A stretch of DNA of 64,000 nt from Pseudomonas lurida (GTDB lineage Bacteria; Pseudomonadota; Gammaproteobacteria; Pseudomonadales; Pseudomonadaceae): contig NZ_PDJB01000001.1 of NCBI RefSeq assembly GCF_002563895.1, positions 1,161,501 through 1,225,500 of the forward strand. Reading direction: 5' to 3'. The notes below the pieces were generated by a model that saw only the letters and a program-made list of their open reading frames with translations, was not told the origin of the DNA and did not search any database. Position 1 is the first letter of the stretch. Each line of letters begins with the position of its first letter. The translations under genes and the position numbers were made by a program. Below are positions 17,054 through 25,335 of the stretch, in pieces.

Positions 17054-17068
17054 TGCGATCTATTCGCA
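17054..17068. promoter_or_regulatory. Possible Fur-type operator upstream of a TonB receptor gene
   Basis: The dyad TGCGA-TCTAT-TCGCA lies 33 bases upstream of the receptor ATG, followed by TTAAC. It resembles part of a degenerate Fur box, and iron control of siderophore receptors is the rule. The match to the consensus is weak, so this is only a candidate. Confidence 0.3.
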
Positions 17069-17100
17069 TTAACAGCGTTTTCTACACGGGTTCTCACAGC

Positions 17101-19524
17101 ATGAAGTCGACGGCGGGCGGTTGGGTAAAACAGTGGCTGGGAGCCTCGGCATTGGCAGTGTCGGGGCTGGCGTTGCTGCCTCTGGGCGTGGCGCAGGCGC
17201 AGGAGCAGCAAAGCACGCAGTTCAACTTTGCCCTGGCAGCCAAGCCGCTGCCCCAGGCACTGAGCGATTTCAGCCGGGTCACCGGGATCAGCGTGATCTA
17301 CACCGATGAAGCGCCGTACGGCTTGAACGCCCCGGCGGTCAGCGGGCAGATGAGCGCGACCCAGGCCCTGCAACGGTTGCTCGGCAGCACCGGCTTTACC
17401 TTCCGCCAGATCGACGCCCGCACCCTGGCCCTGGAGCCGGTACCCACCGAAGGCGCGGTCAATCTCGGCGCGACCACCATCAGTGGTGTCGGCCAGCAAA
17501 CCCAGGACAGCACCAGCTACCAGCCACCGCCCACCAGCTCGGTGATGCGCTCCCATGGCCTGCTGCTGGAGACCCCGCAAACCGTTAACGTCGTGCCCGC
17601 CCAAGTACTGCGCGACCAGACCCCGCGTAACCTGGACGATGCTCTGGGCAATATCAGTGGCATCACCCAGGCCAATACCCTGGCCAGCACCCAGGACGCG
17701 GTGATGTTGCGCGGTTTTGGCGACAACCGTAACGGCTCGATCATGCGCGACGGCATGCCTATCGTGCAGGGGCGTGCGCTGAACGCTACGGCGGAGCGGG
17801 TCGAAGTCCTCAAGGGCCCCGCCTCCTTGCTGTATGGCATCCAGGACCCGGGCGGCGTGGTGAACATCGTCAGCAAAAAGCCTGAGCTGGTTCAATCCAC
17901 CGCGCTGACCGTGCGCGGCTCCACCTTCGGTGACGGCAAGAATGGCAGCGGCGGCAGCCTCGACACCACCGGCCCGATTGGTGACAGCGGCCTGGCCTAT
18001 CGGCTGATCGTCGACCATGAAGACGAAGACTACTGGCGCAACTTCGGCACCCACCGCGAAAGCCTGATCGCACCGTCGCTGGCCTGGTATGGCGACACCA
18101 CCCAGGTGTCGTTCGCCTACGAGCATCGCGAGTTTCTGACGCCGTTCGACCGTGGTACCGCCATTGATCCCAAGACCAACCACCCGCTGGATATCCCGTC
18201 CACCCGTCGGCTGGATGAACCGTTCAACAACATGGAAGGCCGTTCCGACCTGTACCGTTTCGAAGCCGATCATGACCTGAACGACAACTGGAAAGCCCAC
18301 TTCGGCTACAGCTGGAACCGCGAAACCTACGATGCCAGCCAAGTGCGTGTCAGTGCGGTGAATACCAACGGCACCCTGACCCGCAAGATGGACGGTACGA
18401 AGGGGGCGATCACCACCGACCGCTTCGCCACCGCGAGCCTGGAAGGCAAGGTCAATGTGTTCGGCCTGCAGAACGACCTGGTGTTCGGGCTGGATGACGA
18501 GTACCGCAAGATCTACCGTGCCGACCTGATTCGCCAGGATTCACGGGGCACGTTCAGCTACCAGAACCCGGTGTATGGCAATGAAGTCGCAGGCACCAAA
18601 GTCAGTGCTGCCGACAGCGCCCAGACCGACCTGCTGCGCAGCGATTCGCTGTTCTTCCAGGATGCAATCCACCTGAATGAGCAGTGGATCTTTGTCGCCG
18701 GCGCGCGCTACCAGATGTATGACCAGTACGCAGGCAAAGGCGTACCGTTCAAGGCCAACACCAACGGCAACGGCCAGGCCTGGGTGCCGCGTGCCGGGCT
18801 GGTGTATCGCTACACCGATGAACTGTCGTTCTACGGCAGCTACACCGAGTCGTTCAAGCCCAACTCCACCATCGCCGCGCTGGCCGACGGCAGCACCTTG
18901 ACCGGCGACCTCACCCCCGAGGAGTCCAAGTCCTGGGAGCTGGGGGCCAAGCTCGACATCCCAGGGCGCATCACCGCCAGCGCGGCGTTGTTCACCATCG
19001 ACAAGCGCAATGTGCTGGTGTCGGTCGGCTCCGGCGCGAACACCATTTACAGCATCGCCGGCCAGGTGCGCTCCCGTGGCCTGGAACTGGACGCCACCGG
19101 CCAACTGACCGACAAGTGGAGCCTGATCGGCAGCTATGCCTACACCGATGCCGAAGACATCAAGGACAAGGATCCGACCCTGGAAGGCAACCGATTGCAG
19201 AACGTCGCCAAGCACACCGGCTCGCTGTCGGTGGCGTATGACTTTGGCAATATCTTCGGTGGCGATCAGTTGCGGGTGGGGACCGGTGCGCGTTACGTCG
19301 GCGAGCGTGCGGGCGACGCCGCCAATGATTTCACCTTGCCGGGTTATACCGTGGCGGATGCGTTTGCCACTTACGACACCAAAATCGATGGGCAGAAGGT
19401 CAAGTTCCAGCTCAACGTGAAGAACATGTTCGACCGCGTCTACTACACCTCGGCGGCCAGCCGGTTGTTCGTGTCCATGGGCGATGCGCGGCAGGTGTCA
19501 GTATCGAGCACCCTGGAATTCTAA
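17101..19524 (+). CDS. TonB-dependent siderophore receptor with N-terminal signalling (STN) domain
   Basis: This 807-residue outer-membrane receptor probably imports a ferric siderophore of the FpvA/FoxA/FhuE class. ATG 17101 gives a signal peptide (MKSTAGGWVKQWLGASALAV... ending AQA). An STN domain follows (about residues 40-120; FALAAKPLPQALSDFSRVTGISVIY). The plug domain (about 150-270) contains LRGFGDNRNGSIMRDGMP and RVEVLKGPASLLYGIQDPGGVVNIVSK. The 22-strand barrel ends with ..VSVSSTLEF, carrying the terminal aromatic. STN domains normally signal to a FecR-type anti-sigma factor, but no fecI/fecR gene lies next to it. The siderophore cannot be named. Confidence 0.92.
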   Translation: MKSTAGGWVKQWLGASALAVSGLALLPLGVAQAQEQQSTQFNFALAAKPLPQALSDFSRVTGISVIYTDEAPYGLNAPAVSGQMSATQALQRLLGSTGFTFRQIDARTLALEPVPTEGAVNLGATTISGVGQQTQDSTSYQPPPTSSVMRSHGLLLETPQTVNVVPAQVLRDQTPRNLDDALGNISGITQANTLASTQDAVMLRGFGDNRNGSIMRDGMPIVQGRALNATAERVEVLKGPASLLYGIQDPGGVVNIVSKKPELVQSTALTVRGSTFGDGKNGSGGSLDTTGPIGDSGLAYRLIVDHEDEDYWRNFGTHRESLIAPSLAWYGDTTQVSFAYEHREFLTPFDRGTAIDPKTNHPLDIPSTRRLDEPFNNMEGRSDLYRFEADHDLNDNWKAHFGYSWNRETYDASQVRVSAVNTNGTLTRKMDGTKGAITTDRFATASLEGKVNVFGLQNDLVFGLDDEYRKIYRADLIRQDSRGTFSYQNPVYGNEVAGTKVSAADSAQTDLLRSDSLFFQDAIHLNEQWIFVAGARYQMYDQYAGKGVPFKANTNGNGQAWVPRAGLVYRYTDELSFYGSYTESFKPNSTIAALADGSTLTGDLTPEESKSWELGAKLDIPGRITASAALFTIDKRNVLVSVGSGANTIYSIAGQVRSRGLELDATGQLTDKWSLIGSYAYTDAEDIKDKDPTLEGNRLQNVAKHTGSLSVAYDFGNIFGGDQLRVGTGARYVGERAGDAANDFTLPGYTVADAFATYDTKIDGQKVKFQLNVKNMFDRVYYTSAASRLFVSMGDARQVSVSSTLEF

Positions 19525-19537
19525 AAGGGGGGCATCA

Positions 19538-19567
19538 CCCTTGTGGCAAGCCTGCTCGCCACAAGGG
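19538..19567. repeat. REP-like hairpin between the TonB receptor and DacB genes
   Basis: A perfect 10-bp inverted repeat, CCCTTGTGGC / GCCACAAGGG, surrounds a 10-base loop (AAGCCTGCTC). It starts 14 bases after the receptor stop. The core (GGCAAGCCTGCTCGCC) resembles the Pseudomonas intergenic palindromes seen elsewhere in the window. It may also stabilise the transcript or terminate transcription. Confidence 0.6.
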
Positions 19568-19619
19568 AACGGAGCTGTTAGCGTTGCCGCCACTGATAGC
19601 TTTGCGGACAACGCGACTG

Positions 19620-21077
19620 ATGTATTTTGGAAAATGGACACACACCAGCGGCATGCTGGTTGGCCTGAGCCTTTTGCTGGGAGGTTGCGCGAGTGTTTCT
19701 CAGACTTCCTCCCCAGCCATCATCGAACACTTGATGGCTGACCCGGCCCTCAACGGTGCCACCGTCTCCCTGACGGTGCGTGACGCCCGCAGCGGCAGCA
19801 CGCTCTACCAGCACAACCCCCGGGCTCGTCTAATCCCGGCATCCAACCTCAAATTGCTGACCACCGCAGCGGCAATGGACGTGTTGGGGCCGAACTACCG
19901 CTTCTCCACCCAACTGCTGAGTAACGGTTCGCAGCAAGGCGGGCGCCTCAGCGGCAACCTGTACCTGCGCGGCCTGGGCGATCCGACCACGCAATTGGCC
20001 GACTATCAGGCATTGGCGGCACAACTGGCAGCGCAGGGCGTGCGTCAGGTCCAGGGCGATCTTGTCTTCGACGACACGTGGTTCGACGCCGAACGGCTGG
20101 GCGTGGACTGGGCACATGACGATGAAAGCACCTACTACGGCGCGCAGGTTTCGGCGCTGACCGTGTCACCCGATACGGATTTCGATGCAGGTACGTTGCT
20201 GGTCACGGCGAAGGCGCCCGTGACGGCTGGCCAGCCGGTGAGCGTGGTCGTCAGCCCCTCCACCGATTACGTGCAACTGAACAACCGCGCTGTCAGCGGC
20301 CCCGGTAACAGCTACGGCATCACCCGCCAGCATGGCACCAACCTGCTGCAACTGACGGGCGCACTGGCGCCGGGCAAACAAAGCCGGCAATGGGTGAGTG
20401 TGTGGGAGCCGACGCAACTGGTCGCCAACCTGTTTGAGCAGGCGTTGGCGCAGCAGGGCATCCAGGTGCTAGGCCGGCGGGTGATTGGCGGTGCAAGCCC
20501 TGCGACAGCCAACGTGGTGGCCGAACATCAGTCAGCGCCGCTGCAAGAGCTGATCACGCCGCTGCTCAAACTCTCGAACAACAACATGTCCGAAGCCTTG
20601 CTCAAGGCCATGGGGCGCAAAGCGTCTAATGCGGGCACGGCGCAGGCTGGCGTGGCAGCAGTGGCGGACTTCATGCGGCGCCAGGGGTTGGACCCGATGA
20701 CGCTTAGCCAGGTGGATGGCTCGGGCCTGTCACGGCGCAATCTGGTGTCTTCGCAGGGCCTTACCGATCTGCTGCTGGTGACGGCCAAACAGCCCTGGTT
20801 CGAAGCTTGGTACAACGCCTTGCCGATTGCCGGCAACCCGGATCGCATGAGCGGCGGCAGCCTGCGCTACCGCCTGCGTGCCACGGCGGCGCAAGACAAT
20901 CTGCACGCCAAGACCGGCTCCATGGCCGGCGTTTCCTCCTTGAGCGGCTACATCACCGACGCCGATGGCCGGCGCCTGGTGTTTTCAATGATCAGCAACA
21001 ATTACCTGAGCAACGCGGCGCCGATCCGGACGCTGGAGAACCGGGTGGCGCTGGCGCTGACCCAATGGCACGACTAG
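19620..21077 (+). CDS. dacB: D-alanyl-D-alanine carboxypeptidase/endopeptidase, PBP4/DacB family, probable lipoprotein
   Basis: This S13-family penicillin-binding protein trims or cleaves peptidoglycan cross-links in the periplasm. The three active-site motifs are visible: SNLK (in IPASNLKLLTT), SNN (in KLSNNNMSEALLK) and KTG (in HAKTGSMAG). The N-terminus reads SGMLVGLSLLLGGCAS, which is a lipobox, so this copy may be membrane anchored, whereas classic PBP4 is soluble. The start is uncertain: ATG 19620 gives a normal lipoprotein signal but has no clear ribosome site, while TTG 19584 has GGAG 9 bases upstream and would add 12 residues. The protein is 485 residues from 19620, normal for the family. 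Confidence 0.88.
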   Translation: MYFGKWTHTSGMLVGLSLLLGGCASVSQTSSPAIIEHLMADPALNGATVSLTVRDARSGSTLYQHNPRARLIPASNLKLLTTAAAMDVLGPNYRFSTQLLSNGSQQGGRLSGNLYLRGLGDPTTQLADYQALAAQLAAQGVRQVQGDLVFDDTWFDAERLGVDWAHDDESTYYGAQVSALTVSPDTDFDAGTLLVTAKAPVTAGQPVSVVVSPSTDYVQLNNRAVSGPGNSYGITRQHGTNLLQLTGALAPGKQSRQWVSVWEPTQLVANLFEQALAQQGIQVLGRRVIGGASPATANVVAEHQSAPLQELITPLLKLSNNNMSEALLKAMGRKASNAGTAQAGVAAVADFMRRQGLDPMTLSQVDGSGLSRRNLVSSQGLTDLLLVTAKQPWFEAWYNALPIAGNPDRMSGGSLRYRLRATAAQDNLHAKTGSMAGVSSLSGYITDADGRRLVFSMISNNYLSNAAPIRTLENRVALALTQWHD

Positions 21078-21078
21078 C

Positions 21079-21858
21079 TCAGGGCTGATAGCCCATGCGC
21101 CAACTGACTGCGCGGGTCGCTGCCAGTAAGCGTTGCGCCGCCGGGCCGTCCTCGTCGGCGTGGAACAGCGAGGTAGGGCCGACCACGGTCATCACCGCCG
21201 CCACGTGGCCGATGGCGTTGAACACCGGCGCCGACAACGCATCGACGCCGGGCATCAGCAAACCATGCACAAAGTGCAGGCCACGGCTGCGGATCTGTTC
21301 GCAGACGGTGGCGTAGGCCTGGTCGTCCGCCAGGGCATGGGCGATGCCGGCCTGGATCTCGCGCTCGCGCAACTCCACGGTTTCCCGCGAGGGCAGGAAG
21401 GCGCTGAAGACCAGTCCGGTGGACGAACCGAGCAGTGGTAGCACCGAGCCCAATTGCGTCACCACGGTCACCGCACGTACCGCCGGTTCGATCTGCACCA
21501 CGGTCGCGCCCTGGTTGCCCCACACCGCCAGGAAGCAGGTTTCATTCAATTCATCGCGCAGCTCCGCCAGGGGCATCGCGCCGACTTTCAACACGTCCAT
21601 GCTGCCCAGTGCCGCCAGGCCCACGCGCAGCGCTTCGCGACCCAGGCCATAGTGGTTGGTGGCGGTGTTCTGTTCGGCAAACCCGGAGGCGATCAGTGCT
21701 TGCAGGTAGCGGTGCACCTTGCTGGCCGGCATCTGCACGTGCTCGGCCAGGCGCGACAACGAGGTCGCCGGAGACAGCTCGGCCAGGGCCTTGAGGATAT
21801 CGGTGCCCACTTCGGCCGAGCGGACTTTCTGTTTACCGGTGTCGCGGGGCTTTTCCAT
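21079..21858 (-). CDS. hmgR: IclR-family regulator HmgR of homogentisate genes
   Basis: This 259-residue regulator has an N-terminal winged helix (ILKALAELSPATSLSRLAEHVQMPASKVHRYLQALIASGFAEQ) and a C-terminal IclR effector domain (GLGREALRVGLAALGSMDVL... to VVGPTSLFHADEDGPAAQRLL). ATG 21858 is preferred; an upstream TTG at 21921 would extend into the operator region. It is divergent from hmgA. In P. putida the homologous HmgR represses hmgABC and is released by homogentisate, and the operator-like repeats between the genes fit that arrangement. Confidence 0.9.
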   Translation of the reverse strand: MEKPRDTGKQKVRSAEVGTDILKALAELSPATSLSRLAEHVQMPASKVHRYLQALIASGFAEQNTATNHYGLGREALRVGLAALGSMDVLKVGAMPLAELRDELNETCFLAVWGNQGATVVQIEPAVRAVTVVTQLGSVLPLLGSSTGLVFSAFLPSRETVELREREIQAGIAHALADDQAYATVCEQIRSRGLHFVHGLLMPGVDALSAPVFNAIGHVAAVMTVVGPTSLFHADEDGPAAQRLLAATRAVSWRMGYQP

Positions 21859-21922
21859 GGAGGGGCGAGAATCCGAGAGATGAATGGGCGTCTTTATAGC
21901 TTGACGGTCGATAGTGATCAAA

Positions 21923-21948
21923 TTACGTTATGCGTAACTGGATTACGA
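21923..21948. promoter_or_regulatory. HmgR operator: three alternating half-sites before hmgA
   Basis: Half-sites TTACG (21923), CGTAA (21933) and TTACG (21943) occur exactly every 10 bases. The right-hand 17 bases, GCGTAACTGGATTACGA (21932-21948), closely resemble the 17-bp palindrome I recall as the HmgR site of P. putida. The site lies 30 bases upstream of the hmgA ATG. Its identity as the operator rests on that resemblance and on its position between hmgR and hmgA. Confidence 0.75.
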
Positions 21949-21978
21949 TAAAAACAACTTCCGCTCAGAGGACGATCC

Positions 21979-23262
21979 ATGAACCTCGAATACCTGTCGG
22001 GCTTCGGCAATGAATTCGCCAGCGAAGCCCTGCCCGGGGCATTGCCCGTGGGCCAGAACGCTCCGCAAAAAGCCCCCTACGGCCTGTACACCGAACTGTT
22101 CTCCGGCACGGCGTTCACCATGGCGCGCAGTGAAGCCCGGCGTACCTGGCTGTACCGCATCCAGCCGTCGGCCAATCACCCTGCGTTCAGCAAGCTTGAG
22201 CGACAGTTGGCCGGGGGGCCGTTGGGGGGCGTGACGCCCAATCGCTTGCGCTGGAATCCGATGGATATTCCGAGCGAGCCGACGGACTTTATCGATGGGC
22301 TGGTAGGAATGGTCGCTAATTCCGGGTCCGATAAACCCTCGGGTATCAGCATCTATACCTACCGCGCCAATCGCTCGATGGAGCGCGTGTTCTTCAACGC
22401 CGATGGCGAACTGTTGATCGTCCCCGAGCAGGGTCGCCTGCGTATCGTGACTGAACTGGGGGTGCTGGAAGTCGAGCCGCTGGAAATCGTCGTGCTGCCA
22501 CGCGGGCTCAAATTCCGTGTCCAATTGCTGGATGCGCAAGCTCGCGGTTATGTTGCCGAAAACCACGGCGCGCCGTTGCGACTGCCGGACCTGGGCCCGA
22601 TCGGCAGCAATGGCCTGGCCAACCCGCGCGATTTCCTTACGCCGGTTGCCCACTACGAAGACTTGAAACAATCGACAACGCTGGTACAGAAATTCCTCGG
22701 CGAGCTCTGGGCCTGTGAGCTGGATCATTCCCCGCTCAACGTGGTCGCCTGGCACGGCAACAACGTGCCGTACAAATACGATCTGCGCCGCTTCAATACC
22801 ATTGGCACCGTAAGCTTCGACCACCCGGACCCGTCGATCTTCACCGTATTGACCTCGCCCACCAGCACTCATGGCCTGGCCAATCTCGACTTCGTGATCT
22901 TCCCACCGCGCTGGATGGTGGCCGAGAACACCTTCCGTCCGCCATGGTTCCACCGCAACCTGATGAACGAATACATGGGCCTGATCCAGGGCGCCTACGA
23001 CGCCAAGGCCGAAGGCTTCCTGCCCGGTGGCGCGTCGCTGCACAGCTGCATGAGTGCCCATGGCCCGGACGGCGAGACTTGCACCAAGGCCATCAATGCG
23101 GACCTGGCGCCGCACAAGATCGATAACACCATGGCCTTCATGTTCGAGACCAGCCAAGTGCTGCGCCCGACCCAGTTCGCCTTGGACTGCCCACAACTGC
23201 AACCTTCCTATGACGCGTGCTGGGCCTCGTTGCCCGCCACCTTCAACCCGAACCGGAGATAA
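21979..23262 (+). CDS. hmgA: Homogentisate 1,2-dioxygenase
   Basis: This iron(II) enzyme opens the ring of homogentisate to maleylacetoacetate in phenylalanine and tyrosine breakdown. The 427-residue protein begins with the family signature [19 protein letters not shown]. It retains the C-terminal iron and substrate region: [45 protein letters not shown] and [15 protein letters not shown]. Its length is within the normal range (about 430). The ribosome site GAGGA lies 8 bases upstream. It is the first gene of hmgA-fahA-maiA, and the next gene starts 3 bases after its stop. Loss of this gene would cause pyomelanin accumulation. Confidence 0.97.
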   Translation: MNLEYLSGFGNEFASEALPGALPVGQNAPQKAPYGLYTELFSGTAFTMARSEARRTWLYRIQPSANHPAFSKLERQLAGGPLGGVTPNRLRWNPMDIPSEPTDFIDGLVGMVANSGSDKPSGISIYTYRANRSMERVFFNADGELLIVPEQGRLRIVTELGVLEVEPLEIVVLPRGLKFRVQLLDAQARGYVAENHGAPLRLPDLGPIGSNGLANPRDFLTPVAHYEDLKQSTTLVQKFLGELWACELDHSPLNVVAWHGNNVPYKYDLRRFNTIGTVSFDHPDPSIFTVLTSPTSTHGLANLDFVIFPPRWMVAENTFRPPWFHRNLMNEYMGLIQGAYDAKAEGFLPGGASLHSCMSAHGPDGETCTKAINADLAPHKIDNTMAFMFETSQVLRPTQFALDCPQLQPSYDACWASLPATFNPNRR

Positions 23263-23265
23263 CCC

Positions 23266-24552
23266 ATGACTCAGCCCACACTTACCCGCAGCTGGGTGGC
23301 CTCCGCGAATGGTCACACCGATTTTCCCCTGCAAAACCTGCCGCTGGGGGTGTTCAGCGTCAATGGCTGCGCACCGCGCGCTGGCGTCGCGATTGGCGAC
23401 TCGATCCTGGACCTGCACGCCGCGATCGATGAGTTTGACGGTGATGCCCGTCGCGCCGTCGAAGCGACCGCCGGTGGCCAACTGAACGCTTTTTTTGAAC
23501 TGGGCCGCGGCCCGCGCGTGGCCTTGCGCGAGCGTCTGCTGGCGTTGTTGGCCGAAGGCAGCAAACTGCAGGTGCGTGAAGCGCAAGTGCTGCATCGTGC
23601 TGCCGATTGCCAGATGTATGTACCGGCGCGAATCAATGACTACACCGACTTCTATGTCGGCATCGAACACGCGCAAAACGTCGGCAAACTGTTCCGGCCT
23701 GATAACCCCTTGCTGCCGAACTACAAGTACGTGCCGATTGGTTACCACGGCCGTGCGTCGACCATCCGCACCTCGGGCACGGACGTGCGCCGCCCCAAAG
23801 GCCAGACCTTGCCAGCCGGCCAGGCCGAGCCGACCTTCGGTCCGTGCGCGCGCCTGGACTACGAATTGGAACTGGGCGTCTGGATCGGCCAGGGCAATGA
23901 GATGGGGGATTCGATTGCCATTGGTGATGCGGCTGAGCATATCGCCGGTTTCTGCCTGCTCAATGACTGGTCGGCGCGGGATATCCAGGCCTGGGAATAC
24001 CAGCCATTGGGGCCGTTCCTGTCGAAGAGTTTCATTACCACCATTTCGCCGTGGGTAGTGACGGCCGAGGCGCTTGAACCGTTCCGCAAGGCGCAACCGG
24101 CGCGACCGGCAGGTGACCCGCAACCGCTGCCGTACCTGCTGGACCCACGCGACCAGGCTGCTGGCGCCCTGGATATCGAGCTGGAAGTACTGCTCACCAC
24201 GGCGGCCATGCGCGAACAGAACCTACCGGCTTTTCGCCTGGCCCTGAGCAATAGCCTGCATATGTACTGGACGGCCGCGCAATTGGTGGCGCACCACAGC
24301 GTCAACGGCTGCCAACTGCAGGCGGGTGACCTGTTCGGTACAGGGACCCTGTCGGGGCCGCAAGCCGGTCAGTTCGGCAGCCTGTTGGAAATGACCGAGG
24401 GCGGTAAAAAGCCTGTCGAGCTACCGTCTGGCGAAGTGCGCAAGTTCCTCGAAGACGGCGACGAAATCATCCTGCGTGCCCGCTGCAGCCGCGAGGGATT
24501 TGCCTCCATCGGCTTTGGCGAATGCCGTGGCACCGTGGTCGCGGCGCGCTAG
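23266..24552 (+). CDS. fahA: Fumarylacetoacetase
   Basis: This enzyme hydrolyses fumarylacetoacetate to fumarate and acetoacetate, the last step of homogentisate breakdown (also called hmgB in Pseudomonas). The 428-residue protein shows the N-terminal FAH domain and the catalytic and metal region DYTDFYVGIEHAQNVGKLFRP. It also has YELELGVWIGQGN (acidic metal ligands), LLNDWSARDIQAWEYQPLGPF and FGTGTLSGP. It starts 3 bases after the hmgA stop, with ACCGGAG overlapping the end of hmgA as ribosome site. It is intact and of normal length. Confidence 0.97.
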   Translation: MTQPTLTRSWVASANGHTDFPLQNLPLGVFSVNGCAPRAGVAIGDSILDLHAAIDEFDGDARRAVEATAGGQLNAFFELGRGPRVALRERLLALLAEGSKLQVREAQVLHRAADCQMYVPARINDYTDFYVGIEHAQNVGKLFRPDNPLLPNYKYVPIGYHGRASTIRTSGTDVRRPKGQTLPAGQAEPTFGPCARLDYELELGVWIGQGNEMGDSIAIGDAAEHIAGFCLLNDWSARDIQAWEYQPLGPFLSKSFITTISPWVVTAEALEPFRKAQPARPAGDPQPLPYLLDPRDQAAGALDIELEVLLTTAAMREQNLPAFRLALSNSLHMYWTAAQLVAHHSVNGCQLQAGDLFGTGTLSGPQAGQFGSLLEMTEGGKKPVELPSGEVRKFLEDGDEIILRARCSREGFASIGFGECRGTVVAAR

Positions 24553-24564
24553 GAGGGCAGGGTG

Positions 24565-25200
24565 ATGGAACTCTACACCTACTACCGTTCCACCGCGTCC
24601 TACCGGGTACGCATTGCCCTGGCACTCAAGGGCCTGGATTTTACCGCCGTGCCGGTCAACCTGCTGGTGCCGGCGGGCGGTGCAAATCGCCAGCCGGCGT
24701 ACCTGGCGATCAACCCGCAAGGCCGTGTGCCGGCCTTGCGCACCGATGAAGGTGAGGTGCTGATGCAGTCGCTGGCGATCATCGAGTACCTGGAGGAACG
24801 TTATCCACAGGTGCCGTTGCTTTCCACCGACTTGGTGGCCCGGGCCCATGAGCGTGCGGTGGCGTCGATTGTCTGCTGCGATATTCATCCGCTGCACAAC
24901 TCCAGCACCCAGAACCTGTTGCGCCAATGGGGGCATGACGAGGCGCAACTGCTGGAGTGGATCGGCCATTGGATCAGCCAGGGGTTGGGCGCGGTGGAGC
25001 AGCTGATAGGCGATCGGGGCTTTTGCTTTGGTGAGCAACCGGGGATGGCGGATGCATTCCTGATTCCGCAGCTGTATGCCGCGGAGCGCTTCAAGGTGTC
25101 GTTGGCGGCGTATGCGCGTATTGGGCGGGTGGCGGCGTTGGCGGCGCAGCATCCGGCATTTATCCAGGCGCACCCTGCCAACCAACCTGATACCCCTTGA
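24565..25200 (+). CDS. maiA: Maleylacetoacetate isomerase (zeta-class GST)
   Basis: This glutathione-dependent enzyme isomerises maleylacetoacetate to fumarylacetoacetate between the HmgA and FahA steps. The 211-residue protein has the zeta-GST N-terminus YTYYRSTASYRVRIALALKGL and NPQGRVPALRTDEGEVLMQSLAIIEYLEE. It also has IHPLHNSSTQNLL and the C-terminal CFGEQPGMADAFLIPQLYAA. ATG 24565 is chosen because AGGAGG is 8 bases upstream; the in-frame GTG three bases earlier is too close. It is the last gene of the hmg operon, and a REP-like sequence follows. Confidence 0.96.
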   Translation: MELYTYYRSTASYRVRIALALKGLDFTAVPVNLLVPAGGANRQPAYLAINPQGRVPALRTDEGEVLMQSLAIIEYLEERYPQVPLLSTDLVARAHERAVASIVCCDIHPLHNSSTQNLLRQWGHDEAQLLEWIGHWISQGLGAVEQLIGDRGFCFGEQPGMADAFLIPQLYAAERFKVSLAAYARIGRVAALAAQHPAFIQAHPANQPDTP

Positions 25201-25205
25201 TCCCT

Positions 25206-25290
25206 GTAGGCGCCGGCTTGCTGGCGACGGCGGTAGTTGAGTCGATCGATCATGGTCTGCTCCCCCGCCATCGCTGGCAAGCCAGTGCCT
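25206..25290. repeat. REP-like inverted pair after maiA
   Basis: The left arm GGCTTGCTGGCGA (25215-25227) and right arm TCGCTGGCAAGCC (25271-25283) are near-perfect inverted copies separated by about 43 bases. The arms carry the GGCTTGC/GCAAGCC core common to Pseudomonas intergenic repeats and fill most of the 135-base gap between maiA and the next transporter. Confidence 0.6.
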
Positions 25291-25335
25291 TCGGGCTGTG
25301 CTTGACCCTAAAAATAAAAACAAAGGTACCTTGCG

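Noticed and set aside
16837..18342. 501-codon open frame on the minus strand
   Set aside because: It is antisense to the TonB receptor gene and lacks any domain or start signal; high-GC codon bias creates long antisense frames.
21943..24123. 726-codon open frame on the minus strand
   Set aside because: It lies antisense across hmgA and fahA, whose products are certain; composition (many Arg, His, Gly) is typical of a shadow frame.
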